The notes: generated by a model from the sequence alone, not told the origin. A DNA stretch of 13,784 nt from Baffinella frigidus (GCA_026770585.1 MU646474.1:553495-567278); one strand, 5' to 3'; counted from the stretch's first letter, positions 11,901-13,563 are shown. Numbers and translations are program-made.

Positions 11901-13563
11901 TGTATGAAAATTAGCCGCTTTACACAGATCGAGAGTGAGAAAGAAGAAGCAGACACTACAGGCACTGCAGCACTTCATCCTTTCCCGTCCCTCAATCCCA
12001 GGCCCGAGACCCGAAACCCGAAACCCGAAATCCGGAGGCGGCGACCCCAAACCCTGACCCCTAAACCCAACGTCTTAGACCTTCAATCCCGAACCCCAAA
12101 CCCCTAACGCCTAACCCTTAACGTTAACCCCCTAACCCCATACCCTAACCCCCTACCCCTAACCTCATCTCAGAAAACCTTTTCTAAAAAGGCTTTCTCG
12201 TCAACGAAATTTACTACACAAACGCTACTATTACTAATAAGATCAAATCGTGTAGTAAATTTCGTTGACAGAAACCCTTTCTAGAAAGCTTTATTTGAGA
12301 TTAAACCCCAGCCCCACACCCTAAGGGCAAGTTCGGACACCGCTGATTCAAGCGTGACAAGGTCAAAGGAAACTCTTATCATTGTGGTTTCCCACTGGGG
12401 ATCAGGGTTCAGGGTATGGATGGGTTGGAGCCCGTACTGCTAACCCCCAACTCCTAACCCCCACACCTACACCCAGGGGCAAGTTCGGGCACCTCTGGGT
12501 GAAACGCGACGGTGAGAAGCGACCCAAAGGTCACCCTACACCCTGAATCCTGAACCCTACATCCTAAATCCTAAACCCTAAACCCTAAACCCTGCATCCT
12601 AAACCCTAGACCCTAAATCCTGAACCCTAAACCCTGAACCCTACATCCTGAACCCTAAACCCTGAACCCTGAACCCTGAGCCCTAAACCCTGAACCCTAA
12701 CCCCTAATCCCTAAAAATTTCCAATCCCTCAATCCGAAACCCTAAACCCGAACCCCTGAACCCTCAAGGTTCATGGACGGTGAAAGGAGACACGCAGGAA
12801 TGGGACAGCAAGGTGGATCCAGAAGAAATCGCATACCACGGAGGTCTGAACCCCTACCCCCTCACCCCCTCACCCCCTCACCCCTCACCCCCTCACCCCC
12901 TCACCCCCTCACCCCTCAACCCTTCACCCCCTCACCTCTCACCCCCACACCCGAAAGCCCAAGACCTAAACCCGAACCCTGAAACCCGGAACCCGAAACC
13001 CGGAACCCGAAGCCCTGAAATGTGTACCCGAAAACGCAAACCCGGGACAGCAAGGTTGATCTGGAAGAGATCGCCTACCACGGAGGTCCAAACCCCGAAA
13101 CCCGAAATCCGCAACCCGAATCCCGAAGCCCCACGCCCCAACCCCTGGATCCTGAACCCGAAACCGTGAACCCCAAACACCAAACACCAAACACCAAACA
13201 CCAAACACCAAACACCAAACACCAAAACACCAAACACCAAACACCAAAACACCAAACACCAAACACCAAACACCAAACACCAATCCCCCAAACCCGAATG
13301 CCGAACCGCAGGGCGGCGGCACATGCACGACGAGTGCGACCACAAAACCCGACTAATCCGACATAGGCATCGTACCACACAACCCCCAAAGTGCCTCGAG
13401 TTTGCTCACAAGCCCCAAACTGTGAGCCCCAAGCCCCAAACTGTGAAGTCCAAACCCTAAACTGTGAAATCTAAACCCTAACGTCAAACCCTGATCCCGG
13501 ATCGTAGGTCGACGGCACATGCATGACGAGTGCGACCACTACGGCGAGGCGGGATGCTCCAAG
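184..13563 (+). CDS. multi-exon gene of unknown function with telomere-like repeat introns (partial at both ends)
   Basis: Eighteen AG/GT-bordered islands, listed individually below, splice in order into 1311 bases, exactly 437 codons, with no in-frame stop. Junction phases agree at all 17 introns, including seven of phase 1 or 2. Intron lengths run from 191 to 1746 bases, exon lengths from 35 to 123. Acceptors are YAG in 16 of 18 cases and are followed by G in 15. Donors are all GT but none is GTAAGT. I do not recognise the protein. Its N-terminal half is rich in Ala, Lys, Glu and Gln and probably helical. The centre is rich in Asp, Glu and His and leads into a poly-His run. The C-terminal part is rich in Gly, Arg, Lys and Trp. 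No signal peptide, clear membrane segment or enzyme motif was seen. The start and end lie outside the window. Transcript evidence is absent, so exon choice among duplicated copies is inferred. Confidence 0.66.
289..302 (+). pseudogene. 3' end fragment of exon 1 with its donor
   Basis: The sequence CTAGCCGCCCAG followed by GTTCATTC repeats the last codons of exon 1 (LAAQ) and the start of its intron. The 5' part of the exon is missing, so this is a truncated duplicate. Confidence 0.6.
391..454. repeat. G-rich telomere-like tract, opposite polarity
   Basis: Units such as CTAGGGT, ATAGGGTG and TGTGGGG make this a G-rich stretch on the + strand, the reverse of nearly all other heptamer tracts in the window. 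It lies between two copies of exon 1 and is flanked on both sides by C-rich sequence, so it forms an imperfect inverted repeat. Confidence 0.7.
491..544 (+). pseudogene. exon 1 copy b, with stop codon
   Basis: The 54 bases align to exon 1 without gaps and end in CAG followed by GTCTAT. In the exon 1 frame codon 14 is TAG where the other copies have TCG, and the segment before GAC is not a clean AG acceptor. It reads DEPMHWLLLTANP, then stop. I take it as a decayed duplicate. Confidence 0.65.
710..763 (+). CDS. alternative exon 1 (copy c)
   Basis: Eighteen open codons, DEATQRLLVTAEPSLAAQ, phase 0 to phase 0 with donor GTGCAC. The acceptor would be GCGAG followed by GAC, which is less good than the CGCAG of copy a. 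It has the same length and phases as copy a, so it could replace that exon or be spliced in tandem with it without breaking the frame. The donor lies inside the 12-base palindrome CAGGTGCACCTG. Confidence 0.42.
764..1189. repeat. intron sequence with heptamers and a nested palindrome cluster
   Basis: Degenerate CCCTAAA tracts at about 840-960 and 1070-1180 enclose a unique stretch at 961-1060. That stretch holds the perfect 16-base palindromes CTGGGTAGCTACCCAG (1001-1016) and TACCCAGATCTGGGTA (1023-1038), plus the direct repeat CTGCCTGGGTAGCTA. AAAGCGGTTGAC at 961 recurs at 1317, just upstream of exon 2. I see no exon here. Confidence 0.6.
1190..1237 (+). pseudogene. exon 2 copy a, acceptor lost
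   Basis: Sixteen codons reading IAAAQRVQKVSGQRAA, followed by a usable GTTCCT. It differs from the exon at 1353 in five codons, four of them synonymous. The bases before ATC are CCCCGG, so the AG acceptor is gone and the copy is probably not spliced. Confidence 0.6.
1353..1400 (+). CDS. exon 2 of the unknown gene
   Basis: Sixteen codons, phase 0 to phase 0, reading IAAAQRVQKVSGKRAA, basic and probably helical. The acceptor is TCTTTCGCAG with a short pyrimidine run, and the donor is GTCGGG. It is preferred over the copy at 1190 because only this one keeps an AG acceptor. Exon 3 follows 1746 bases downstream in the matching phase. Confidence 0.6.
1391..1496. repeat. direct duplication, unit 1 (exon 2 end plus intron start)
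   Basis: About 105 bases covering the last codons of exon 2, its donor and the start of the intron are repeated at 1591-1692 with roughly 90 percent identity. Both units share the GGGGGGCTGGGCCGGTGGGG-like run and the segment ending in TTCCTTCAGGT. The offset is about 199 bases. Confidence 0.75.
1591..1692. repeat. direct duplication, unit 2, with truncated exon 2 end
   Basis: This copy begins inside exon 2 with CGGTCAGCA followed by GTCGGG and then parallels 1401-1496. The 5' part of the exon is missing. Between the two units sit two AAAATACTTTTA-type stretches, at about 1519 and 1560. Confidence 0.7.
1721..1795. repeat. dispersed module A, copy 1
   Basis: The order is CAGTCTATTTAGTCTCACC, the near-palindrome CACCAATTTGGTG, a CTCGTTCCCGCTCC stretch and GAAGTTGACGGATGTGTACC. 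Related copies are at 4426-4523, 4697-4795 and 8073-8175. This copy lacks the right arm GTCAACTT and runs straight into the GATTGGACG module. Confidence 0.65.
1796..1880. repeat. GATTGGACG module, copy 1
   Basis: First of five related copies with the order CAGGATTGGACGCC, a CCCCG run, GTTGCCGTTTGGTGGA-like sequence, CATCGCGACGCG-like sequence, then CCCTCTCGAAGAAGGAG-like sequence. This copy is the most diverged and ends in AATGAGAAGCAAGGATAGC. Open frames across the copies are not kept in one frame, so I do not call a protein. Confidence 0.65.
2023..2100. repeat. GATTGGACG module, copy 2
   Basis: Second copy of the module. It is preceded at 1949-2010 by a segment (AAGCTCAAGTACGAA, CAAATATTTTCTGGC, TTTCAAACCCTGAACC) that also precedes copy 5 at 2640-2712. 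Module and leader therefore duplicated together. Confidence 0.7.
2216..2258. repeat. poly-G and poly-C tract
   Basis: A run of 14 G is followed, after GGTTGGCCCTAAACCCGA-like sequence, by a run of ten or so C. The pair forms a G/C-only inverted repeat around a telomere-like core. Confidence 0.8.
2260..2341. repeat. GATTGGACG module, copy 3
   Basis: Third copy, keeping AGGATTGGACGCC, GGTGGAAGCATCGTGACGCG and CTCTCGAAGAAGGAGAAGG. GGGAACAGCTGTTGGGT replaces the usual GGGTTGCCGTTTGGT. Confidence 0.7.
2384..2458. repeat. TGTACAATACATGTACA module, copy 1
   Basis: The order is TTTGTACCACGACGACC, ATGTACAATACATGTATAGG, CTAAACGACTACATTTAG, with the last part repeated in tandem. It belongs to the module seen at 4815-5474, 8384-8446 and 8640-8675. 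The core TGTACAATACATGTA is almost self-complementary. Confidence 0.65.
2540..2621. repeat. GATTGGACG module, copy 4
   Basis: Fourth copy, with GGGTTGCCGTTTGGTGGAGA followed by CATCGCGACGCG and CTCGAAGAAGGAGAAGGAGA. It is the closest match to the inverted fragment at 3928-3954. Confidence 0.7.
2722..2802. repeat. GATTGGACG module, copy 5
   Basis: Fifth copy, preceded by the same leader as copy 2. It passes into GGTACCCCGGACCCCTGATC and then the heptamer tract, so the array ends here. Confidence 0.7.
2805..3130. repeat. CTCAACC / CCCCAAA heptamer tract at the end of intron 2
   Basis: CTCAACC and CAACTCT units dominate to about 2945, then CCCCAAA units. It is C-rich and almost free of G. It ends in CCCCCCATCCCTCAACAG, a strong polypyrimidine-like acceptor for exon 3. 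Confidence 0.85.
3147..3269 (+). CDS. exon 3 of the unknown gene
   Basis: Forty-one codons, phase 0 to phase 0, the longest exon. It starts ARGTALKHKLDKIEGLMDHQ, goes on through WSGGDNSITAPL and ends AARDERRSA. The acceptor CATCCCTCAACAG and donor GTAAAA are clear, and heptamers abut both sides. The exon is strongly GC-rich at third positions, unlike the flanking sequence. The first half looks helical. No second copy was seen in the window. Confidence 0.72.
3270..3460. repeat. intron 3, heptamer only
   Basis: This 191-base intron, the shortest, consists entirely of CCCCAAA, CCCTGAA, CCCTAAA, ACACTAA and CCCGAAA units between GTAAAA and CCCTGACCCAG. It contains CTAAC-like and CTGAC pentamers close to the acceptor, which could serve as branch points. 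Confidence 0.75.
3461..3575 (+). CDS. exon 4 of the unknown gene
   Basis: Thirty-eight codons plus one base, phase 0 to phase 1. It starts VAAADSADKALSQEFHRHSR, continues TYSSEKRLQAPAAQ and ends SAIS plus G. The acceptor is CCCTGACCCAG and the donor GTGCGT. The leftover G joins GG of exon 5 to give Gly. The 3' half is repeated at 3664-3721, and its end is repeated at 3953-3990. All three share donor GTGCGT and a similar intron start. Confidence 0.72.
3664..3721 (+). pseudogene. exon 4 copy b, 3' half
   Basis: Nineteen codons plus G, RTYSSEKRLQAPAAQMAIS, followed by donor GTGCGT. Five codons differ from exon 4, four of them synonymous; the fifth is Ser to Met. There is no convincing AG acceptor directly before it in the right phase (the upstream sequence is GGAGAGAGGG). 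The intron start behind it parallels the one at 3576. The offset is 146 bases. Confidence 0.6.
3844..3899. repeat. 14-base tandem repeat, four copies
   Basis: Four identical units of CGTAAGTTGACATG lie head to tail. The unit contains AAGTTGAC, the left arm of module A, and GTTGACATG, whose complement CATGTCAAC is the right arm found in module A copies. It looks like local amplification of a module A fragment. Confidence 0.9.
3928..3954 (-). repeat. inverted fragment of the GATTGGACG module
   Basis: Read on the - strand this stretch gives GGCTTGCCGTTTGGTGGAGA followed by CATCGC, matching 2563-2590 closely. It is the only copy in this orientation. Confidence 0.7.
3953..3990 (+). pseudogene. 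exon 4 copy c, doubled 3' tip
   Basis: CCCAGAGCTCCTTCTC appears twice in a row, and the second ends in TCCG followed by GTGCGTCC. This mirrors CAGAGCGCCATCTCCG|GTGCGT at the end of exon 4. The sequence after the donor (TTGCCTTGGGGTTAGCGTTG) resembles the start of the other two exon 4 introns. Confidence 0.55.
4067..4109 (+). pseudogene. fused exon 4 end and exon 5 start without an intron
   Basis: CAGAGCTCCATCTCAG matches the end of exon 4 and is followed at once by GGGAGATCGAAT, the start of exon 5. GCGATCGACCGC then follows after loss of about 11 bases. In frame it begins QSSISGEIE. It could be a retroposed spliced fragment, a relic of an intron-less arrangement, or chance similarity of an intron end to exon 4. 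Confidence 0.45.
4227..4315 (+). CDS. exon 5 of the unknown gene
   Basis: Two bases plus 29 codons, phase 1 to phase 0. It begins (G)EMESATNAIDRALSSTTAAH and ends ADDPSSTRQ. The acceptor is GCGTCCGCAG, the donor GTTTCG. It joins exon 4 through a shared Gly codon. The 3' part from GCCCACGCCGAC onward recurs three times downstream in a 271-base dimeric repeat. Confidence 0.7.
4388..4422 (+). pseudogene. exon 5 copy b, 3' end
   Basis: GCCGTGCACGCCGACGACCC then CGCGTCGACCCGCCAG and donor GTCTCA. It reads AVHADDPASTRQ and is open but lacks the 5' half of the exon and an obvious acceptor. Confidence 0.55.
4426..4523. repeat. dispersed module A, copy 2
   Basis: CAGAGTCTATTTGGGATCACC is followed by CAATTTGGGGGGGGCG, CCCGCTCC, AAAGTTGACAGATTTGTACC and CAGCATGTCAACTTGAGAAT. 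The arms AAGTTGAC and GTCAACTT are perfectly complementary and could form a hairpin. Confidence 0.7.
4543..4586 (+). pseudogene. exon 5 copy c, 3' end
   Basis: The stretch reads in the exon 5 frame as TTTAHADGPSSTRQ, followed by donor GTTTCG. It has one replacement (Asp to Gly) in the shared core. The 5' half is missing. Confidence 0.55.
4659..4693 (+). pseudogene. exon 5 copy d, 3' end
   Basis: It reads AAHADDPASNRQ before donor GTCTCA. It is the second-type partner of copy c in the dimeric repeat and is 5' truncated. Confidence 0.55.
4697..4795. repeat. dispersed module A, copy 3
   Basis: Same order as at 4426, with CACCAATTTGGGGTGGGGGG and a decayed left arm, AAGTTGGCGATTTTTTACCG. The right arm CATGTCAACTTACGAAT is intact. 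Confidence 0.7.
4949..4984 (+). pseudogene. exon 6 copy, first 12 codons (monomer 1)
   Basis: It reads RSGLADHLEAAQ after the acceptor CTCCCGGCAG. All four codons that differ from the full exon at 5439 are synonymous. The remaining nine codons and donor are replaced by module sequence. Confidence 0.6.
5112..5147 (+). pseudogene. exon 6 copy, first 12 codons (monomer 2)
   Basis: It reads RSGLADHLQAAQ after CTCCCAGCAG. Four of five differing codons are synonymous compared with the full exon. It breaks off at the same base as monomers 1 and 3. Confidence 0.6.
5284..5319 (+). pseudogene. exon 6 copy, first 12 codons (monomer 3)
   Basis: It reads RSGLADHLEAAQ after CTCCCGGCAG. Its two differences from the full exon are synonymous. 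It breaks off into the module at the same point. Confidence 0.6.
5439..5501 (+). CDS. exon 6 of the unknown gene
   Basis: Twenty-one codons, phase 0 to phase 0, RSGLADHLEAAQ then RLGSKLAGR. The acceptor is GCTCCCGGCAG and the donor GTAACA. Only this, the last of four tandem starts, continues through the whole exon to a donor. It is amphipathic and probably helical. Short copies of its 3' end with the donor lie at 5814 and 5944. Confidence 0.68.
5525..5664. mobile_element. small element with 12-base terminal inverted repeats
   Basis: CCACTTAGCAGC (5525-5536) and GCTGCTAAGTGG (5653-5664) are perfect inverted repeats about 140 bases apart. Inside lies the 18-base perfect palindrome CCCCCGGATATCCGGGGG (5619-5636). 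It has no coding capacity. It resembles a miniature inverted-repeat element, but I found no clear target duplication. Confidence 0.5.
5700..5800. repeat. CCCTACA heptamer array
   Basis: About nine near-perfect CCCTACA units are followed by CCCTATA and then CCCTAAA units. The heptamer register is kept while the unit changes. Confidence 0.9.
5814..5828 (+). pseudogene. exon 6 3' tip, copy 1
   Basis: AAGGTCGCGGGCAGG followed by GTGCGC matches the last five codons of exon 6 with one change, keeping a GT. It is preceded by GCTACCG and repeated 130 bases on. Confidence 0.5.
5844..5887. repeat. perfect 12-base-pair hairpin
   Basis: CAGGTGAAATAC (5844-5855) and GTATTTCACCTG (5876-5887) are fully complementary. 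The 20-base loop holds a second small inverted repeat, ATACCATTGTATGGTAT. Confidence 0.75.
5944..5958 (+). pseudogene. exon 6 3' tip, copy 2
   Basis: AAGCTTGCGGGCAGG followed by GTGCAC matches the last five codons of exon 6 (KLAGR) with one synonymous change. It shares the leader CCCTACCG and follower CCCCCCC-like run with copy 1. Confidence 0.5.
5970..6545. other. heptamer-free island rich in palindromes, no exon recognised
   Basis: About 570 bases almost without CCCTAAA units. It contains GGCAGTCAAATTTGACTGCC (6423-6442, a perfect 20-base palindrome), CCCTACGG/CCGTAGGG near 6074, and TCCCTTAAGTG/CACTTGAGGGA arms near 6357 and 6447. Direct repeats include GTCGAATCAGCCGT (5918 and 6167) and CATAGGGAG (6299 and 6499). 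Short open frames on both strands have no recognisable features. It may be a foldback element or the remains of one. Confidence 0.5.
6545..6905. repeat. degenerate heptamer tract before exon 7
   Basis: Mixed CCCTAAA, CCCCAAA, ACACTAA and CCGTAAA units are interrupted by non-repeat patches, for example around 6585-6670. CCGTAAA occurs three times in a row near 6859. Confidence 0.75.
6909..6968 (+). CDS. exon 7 of the unknown gene
   Basis: Twenty codons, phase 0 to phase 0, KVELDAAAKEEAVQTRLQNQ, charged and helix-prone. The acceptor is CCCTGAG, weaker than most, and the donor is GTCCTA. Two shorter copies follow at 7026 and 7190, both ending before GTCCTC. The copy at 7190-7237 is open in the same phase and could substitute for this exon. 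Confidence 0.62.
7026..7067 (+). pseudogene. exon 7 copy b, stop at the last codon
   Basis: It reads KANAEAVQTRLRN and then TAG where the intact copies have CAG, directly before donor GTCCTC. It is preceded by TTCTTGAGATTGGA, as in copy c. The stop sits exactly at the exon end, so inclusion would terminate the protein. Confidence 0.65.
7190..7237 (+). CDS. alternative exon 7 (copy c)
   Basis: Sixteen open codons, IGKAKEEAVQTRLRNQ, from acceptor TTCTTGAG to donor GTCCTC, phase 0 to phase 0. In the 13 codons shared with exon 7 (from AKEE on) the one change is Gln to Arg. It is 170 bases downstream of the copy with the stop and may be used instead of or together with exon 7. Confidence 0.42.
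7240..7560. repeat. heptamer tract with a CACCAAA array
   Basis: CACCAAA units are dominant at about 7308-7386, flanked by CCCCAAA, ACACTAA and CCCGACA units. The G content is very low across the tract. It ends in CCCCCAAACAG, the exon 8 acceptor. Confidence 0.88.
7565..7644 (+). CDS. exon 8 of the unknown gene
   Basis: Twenty-six codons plus two bases, phase 0 to phase 2, VDANERLKSKLKEAEAEGFG then KGYKTR plus AT. The acceptor is CCCCAAACAG and the donor GTACCC. The AT joins G of exon 9 to make Met. The sequence is highly charged with heptad-like spacing of Leu and Ala, so a helix or coiled coil is plausible. No duplicate was found. Confidence 0.72.
7655..7980. repeat. intron 8, heptamer only
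   Basis: CCCTACA units give way to CCCCAAA and CCCTAAA units, C-rich on the + strand throughout. Nothing else is visible in this 338-base intron. Confidence 0.85.
7983..8061 (+). CDS. exon 9 of the unknown gene
   Basis: One base plus 26 codons, phase 2 to phase 0, (M)ETMEQSVAKIVASK then LSPKVMSLAASK. The acceptor is CCCAACGCAG and the donor GTCCAG. A copy of the last 18 codons at 8204-8257 has five differing codons, four of them synonymous, which supports this frame. Confidence 0.72.
8073..8175. repeat. dispersed module A, copy 4
   Basis: TCACAGTCTATTTGGGCCTC, CACCAATTCGGTGAGGCCG, CCGCTCCAAAGTTGACGG and GCTTGTCAACTTGAGAATAG occur in the same order as in the earlier copies. It lies between exon 9 and its duplicate. 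Confidence 0.7.
8204..8257 (+). CDS. alternative exon 9 (copy b)
   Basis: Eighteen open codons, KIVASKLSPKVMSLAVSK, with acceptor ATAGCTAG and donor GTCTGA, phase 0 to phase 0. It differs from exon 9 by four synonymous changes and one Ala to Val. Adding it between exons 9 and 10 would keep the frame; replacing exon 9 would not match the phase 2 end of exon 8. It may be a recent duplicate or an included exon. Confidence 0.4.
8384..8446. repeat. TGTACAATACATGTACA module in intron 9, copy 1
   Basis: TAGTTGTGTGTACCAGGAAG, ACCGTGTACAATACATGTAC and AGGCTAAACAACCACATGTA make a compact copy. ACATGTGGTTGT, the complement of its right end, is the left end of the monomers at 4985-5340. The module therefore has inverted terminal sequences. 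Confidence 0.7.
8479..8522. repeat. CCATAAA heptamer array
   Basis: Six consecutive CCATAAA units form a heptamer variant seen as an array only here in the window. Confidence 0.92.
8584..8640 (+). pseudogene. exon 10 copy a, 5' part joined to a module
   Basis: After AACTAG it reads VASDVESKNEHRR, matching exon 10 with mainly synonymous changes. The sequence then departs into CGTACACCTGGATATTTGTACC and the module at 8640. The exon end and donor are missing. Confidence 0.6.
8640..8675. repeat. TGTACAATACATGTACA module in intron 9, copy 2
   Basis: ATTTGTACCAGAAAGACCG is followed by TGTACAATACATGTACAGAC. A further decayed fragment, TTTGTATCAGGGATACCGTG, lies at 8709. They separate the broken and the intact copy of exon 10. 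Confidence 0.7.
8759..8851 (+). CDS. exon 10 of the unknown gene
   Basis: Thirty-one codons, phase 0 to phase 0, VASDVESKNEDRREFRADDS then EDGDQHGHYDE. The acceptor is CACGTCCAG and the donor GTACCC. It changes from a mixed-charge helix-like start to an Asp/Glu/His-rich end that could bind divalent metal ions. This is a guess from composition, since the spacing does not fit a standard EF-hand. Copies of its 3' end lie at 8909-8950 and 9116-9168. Confidence 0.68.
8909..8950 (+). pseudogene. exon 10 copy b, 3' end
   Basis: After ATCAACG, in the exon frame it reads GSEDDEHGHDHE before donor GTTTGT, matching the acidic and His-rich end of exon 10. TTCTGAG could act as a weak acceptor, in which case DDEHGHDHE would be an open phase 0 exon. 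The 5' two thirds are missing. Confidence 0.5.
8992..9061. repeat. CCCTA pentamer array
   Basis: About fourteen CCCTA units with one CTCTA variant. It is the only pentamer array in a window otherwise based on seven-base units. Confidence 0.93.
9068..9096. repeat. G-rich telomere-like tract after the pentamer array
   Basis: CTTAGGGTCTGGGGGTTTAG followed by GGTTAGGG gives the TTTAGGG strand on the + strand. With the preceding CCCTA array it forms a head-to-head arrangement of C-rich and G-rich repeat. Confidence 0.8.
9116..9168 (+). pseudogene. exon 10 copy c, frame lost
   Basis: TTCCGCGCGGACAATTCCG matches the middle of exon 10, followed by GACGACGAACACGGACACGA. A length change between the two parts shifts the frame and no GT donor follows. 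It is a decayed duplicate. Confidence 0.6.
9170..9375. repeat. degenerate tract with CCATCAA and CCCTAGA units
   Basis: CCCGAAT, CCATCAA, CCACCAA and CCCTAGA units follow each other in short runs. All are seven bases long and C-rich on the + strand. Confidence 0.8.
9381..9415 (+). CDS. exon 11 of the unknown gene
   Basis: A micro-exon of eleven codons plus two bases, phase 0 to phase 2, DDEDGHDYDHD plus CG. The acceptor is CCGAAAACAG and the donor GTAACG. CG joins G of exon 12 to make Arg. It resembles the end of exon 10 and probably arose from it. Together they form an acidic, His-bearing segment of about 25 residues. Confidence 0.62.
9420..9840. repeat. CCCCAAA heptamer array
   Basis: About 400 bases of CCCCAAA, with CCCCGAA near the start and CCCCACA and CCACAAA patches at 9630-9780. 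It is nearly perfect at 9497-9633. It gives long open frames on both strands (Pro/Lys/Gln/Thr repeats on +, Gly/Phe/Val/Trp repeats on -), which are repeat artefacts. Confidence 0.95.
9854..9918 (+). CDS. exon 12 of the unknown gene
   Basis: One base plus 21 codons plus one base, phase 2 to phase 1, (R)VGDKDMTPAERERMRQRRHLD and G. The acceptor is ACCAAAGCAG and the donor GTGAAA. It is rich in Arg and probably helical. The final G joins GA of exon 13 to give Gly. No duplicate was seen. Confidence 0.72.
9930..10125. repeat. CCCTACA heptamer array
   Basis: More than twenty CCCTACA units with a few CCCTAAA, CTCTAGA and CGCTACA variants. It covers most of the intron up to the first copy of exon 13. 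Confidence 0.92.
10138..10200 (+). pseudogene. exon 13 copy a, donor lost
   Basis: After CCCTCGACAG it reads (G)GKHAHHQSQHRHRNPAG, then runs into GGGGGGCATCCCGC without a usable donor. It has Gln at two positions where copy b has His. Confidence 0.6.
10249..10328 (+). CDS. exon 13 of the unknown gene, poly-His
   Basis: Two bases plus 26 codons, phase 1 to phase 0, (G)GKHAHHHSHHHHH then RHRNPAGGYSHRT. The acceptor is GCTTTCGACAG. I place the donor at GTACAC (10329) because the homologous copy near 10523 has GACG|GTAAAT at the same place and because it gives phase 0 for exon 14. A donor at 10313 would break the frame. The His run suggests metal binding or nuclear-speckle targeting, both only from composition. 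Confidence 0.62.
10446..10530 (+). pseudogene. exon 13 copy c, rearranged
   Basis: GCCACCACCACCGCCACCGC and AACCCCGCAGGGGAGTATTC match the exon 13 core. A duplicated GGGGGAGTATTCGGACGG and a G run follow, then AGCACCAGACGGTAAATCTT, matching the exon end and donor. The frame is disrupted, but the donor context is conserved. Confidence 0.6.
10625..10722. repeat. CCCAAAA octamer and heptamer array
   Basis: CCCAAAAC, CCCCAAAA and CCCAAAC units alternate. It is the only tract where units with four A are common. Confidence 0.88.
10729..10764 (+). pseudogene. exon 14 copy a
   Basis: It reads VVDPNVLAAGG and then SSHL and TAA. The bases before it are AAATAC, so the AG acceptor is lost. A 40-base segment from AACGTCTCCCTC to CTCCAGATACTCTA follows it at 10836 and also follows copy b at 11001. 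Confidence 0.55.
10901..10933 (+). pseudogene. exon 14 copy b
   Basis: After CTAAAATAG it reads VVDPKVLAAGG and then runs into CTCAACCCGAACCC without a donor. It is the closest copy to exon 14, with one synonymous and one replacement difference in 11 codons. Confidence 0.6.
11136..11201 (+). CDS. exon 14 of the unknown gene
   Basis: Twenty-two codons, phase 0 to phase 0, VVDPKVVAAGGQ then VRPVRGEAMQ. The acceptor is CCCTGAATAG and the donor GTACAC. Of three copies it is the only one that runs through to a donor. It joins exon 15 in phase 0. Confidence 0.68.
11203..11520. repeat. intron 14, degenerate heptamers
   Basis: CCCGAAA, CCCTAAA, CCCTACA, CTCTAAC and CCCCAAA units are mixed, with a short non-repeat patch at 11418-11490 around AACTGTACTTAATGTACAAC. 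No exon is seen. Confidence 0.75.
11525..11601 (+). CDS. exon 15 of the unknown gene
   Basis: Twenty-five codons plus two bases, phase 0 to phase 2, AYGSWRLGKYDNDRV then DGRRGRRPHY plus AG. The acceptor is GAACATCAG and the donor GTCTAA. A donor at 11574 is also possible but would put exon 16 out of frame, so I prefer 11602. AG plus G of exon 16 gives Arg. It is basic and rich in Gly and Arg. Confidence 0.65.
11613..11638. repeat. AAT microsatellite
   Basis: Eight or nine AAT units begin an AT-rich island (to about 11770) that contrasts sharply with the surrounding C-rich sequence. The island holds the hairpin at 11689-11756. Confidence 0.92.
11689..11756. mobile_element. hairpin element 1, 19-base arms and 30-base loop
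   Basis: Left arm CAACAAAAGTTACCACACA (11689-11707) pairs with right arm TGTGTGGTAATTTTCGTTG (11738-11756) with two mismatches. The loop is 30 bases. Arms are related to those of the element at 12168. It lies between exon 15 and its copy. It could be a miniature inverted-repeat transposon or the gene of a hairpin RNA. Confidence 0.6.
11775..11834 (+). pseudogene. exon 15 copy b
   Basis: From acceptor GTGTGTAG it reads RLRLGKYDTDRVGGLEATLQ to donor GTTTAC, open and phase 0 to phase 0. The core RLGKYD is identical and four of five differing codons between Arg and Val are synonymous. The 3' part has lost eight bases relative to exon 15, so its exit phase no longer fits exon 16. Confidence 0.5.
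11835..12165. other. intron 15, mixed unique sequence and heptamers
   Basis: The unique part to about 11985 contains three ACACTACAGG segments (11823, 11858 and 11952) derived from the end of exon 15. Degenerate CCCGAAA and CCCCTAAC units follow. No further exon fits the phase. Confidence 0.55.
12168..12300. mobile_element. hairpin element 2 with long terminal inverted repeats
   Basis: The element starts TCTCAGAAAACC and ends GCTTTATTTGAGA. Inner arms GTCAACGAAATTTACTACAC (12200-12219) and its exact complement (12250-12269) enclose a 30-base loop. Outer arms contain TTTCTAAAAAGG and CCTTTCTAGAAAG with several mismatches. There are no coding sequence and no clear target duplication. The inner arm shares 16 of 19 bases with element 1. 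Confidence 0.65.
12322..12369 (+). pseudogene. exon 16 copy a, with stop
   Basis: In the exon 16 frame it reads KGKFGHR, then TGA where exon 16 has TGG two codons on in the alignment, then FKRDKVK. The preceding bases are ACACCCTAAG, a weak acceptor. Confidence 0.6.
12477..12529 (+). CDS. exon 16 of the unknown gene
   Basis: One base plus 17 codons plus one base, phase 2 to phase 1, GKFGHLWVKRDGEKRPK. The acceptor is CCTACACCCAG and the donor GTCACC. The other two frames contain TGA. The final G joins GT of exon 17 to give Gly. It is strongly basic. Confidence 0.68.
12535..12766. repeat. intron 16, CCCTAAA and CCCTGAA heptamers
   Basis: CCCTGAA, CCCTAAA, TCCTAAA and TCCTGAA units alternate, C-rich on the + strand, ending in CCCTCAAG before exon 17. 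Confidence 0.88.
12769..12843 (+). CDS. exon 17 of the unknown gene
   Basis: Two bases plus 24 codons plus one base, phase 1 to phase 1, (G)SWTVKGDTQEWDSK then VDPEEIAYHG and G. The acceptor is CCCTCAAG, an AAG, and the donor GTCTGA. Three aromatic residues and a run of acids make it look like part of a folded domain. A copy of its 3' half lies at 13034-13085. Confidence 0.66.
12850..12955. repeat. CCCCTCA array
   Basis: CCCCTCAC and CCCTCAC units are repeated about twelve times. It is a heptamer and octamer variant not seen elsewhere in the window. Confidence 0.9.
13034..13085 (+). pseudogene. exon 17 copy b, 3' half
   Basis: It reads TQTRDSKVDLEEIAYHG plus G before donor GTCCAA. In the stretch from DSK to the end, four codons differ and three are synonymous. 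The 5' part and acceptor are missing. Confidence 0.6.
13170..13285. repeat. CACCAAA array
   Basis: About fifteen CACCAAA units with two single-base A insertions. The same variant dominates 7308-7386 in intron 7 and is rare elsewhere. Confidence 0.93.
13312..13346 (+). pseudogene. exon 18 copy a, 5' part
   Basis: After CCGAACCGCAG it reads (G)RRHMHDECDH and continues into KTRLI without a donor. Both codon differences to exon 18 in the shared part are synonymous. Confidence 0.6.
13388..13500. other. intron 17 end, unique sequence with short repeats
   Basis: AACTGTGA occurs three times (in AAGCCCCAAACTGTGAGCCC and similar) alongside CCCTAAA units. No exon is recognised. Confidence 0.55.
13508..13563 (+). 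CDS. exon 18 of the unknown gene
   Basis: Two bases plus 18 codons, phase 1 to phase 0, (G)RRHMHDECDHYGEAGCSK. The acceptor is GGATCGTAG and the donor GTGCGG. The two Cys and four His within 18 residues could bind a metal ion, but the spacing does not match a zinc finger I know. The gene must continue past the window, as no stop is reached. Confidence 0.66.
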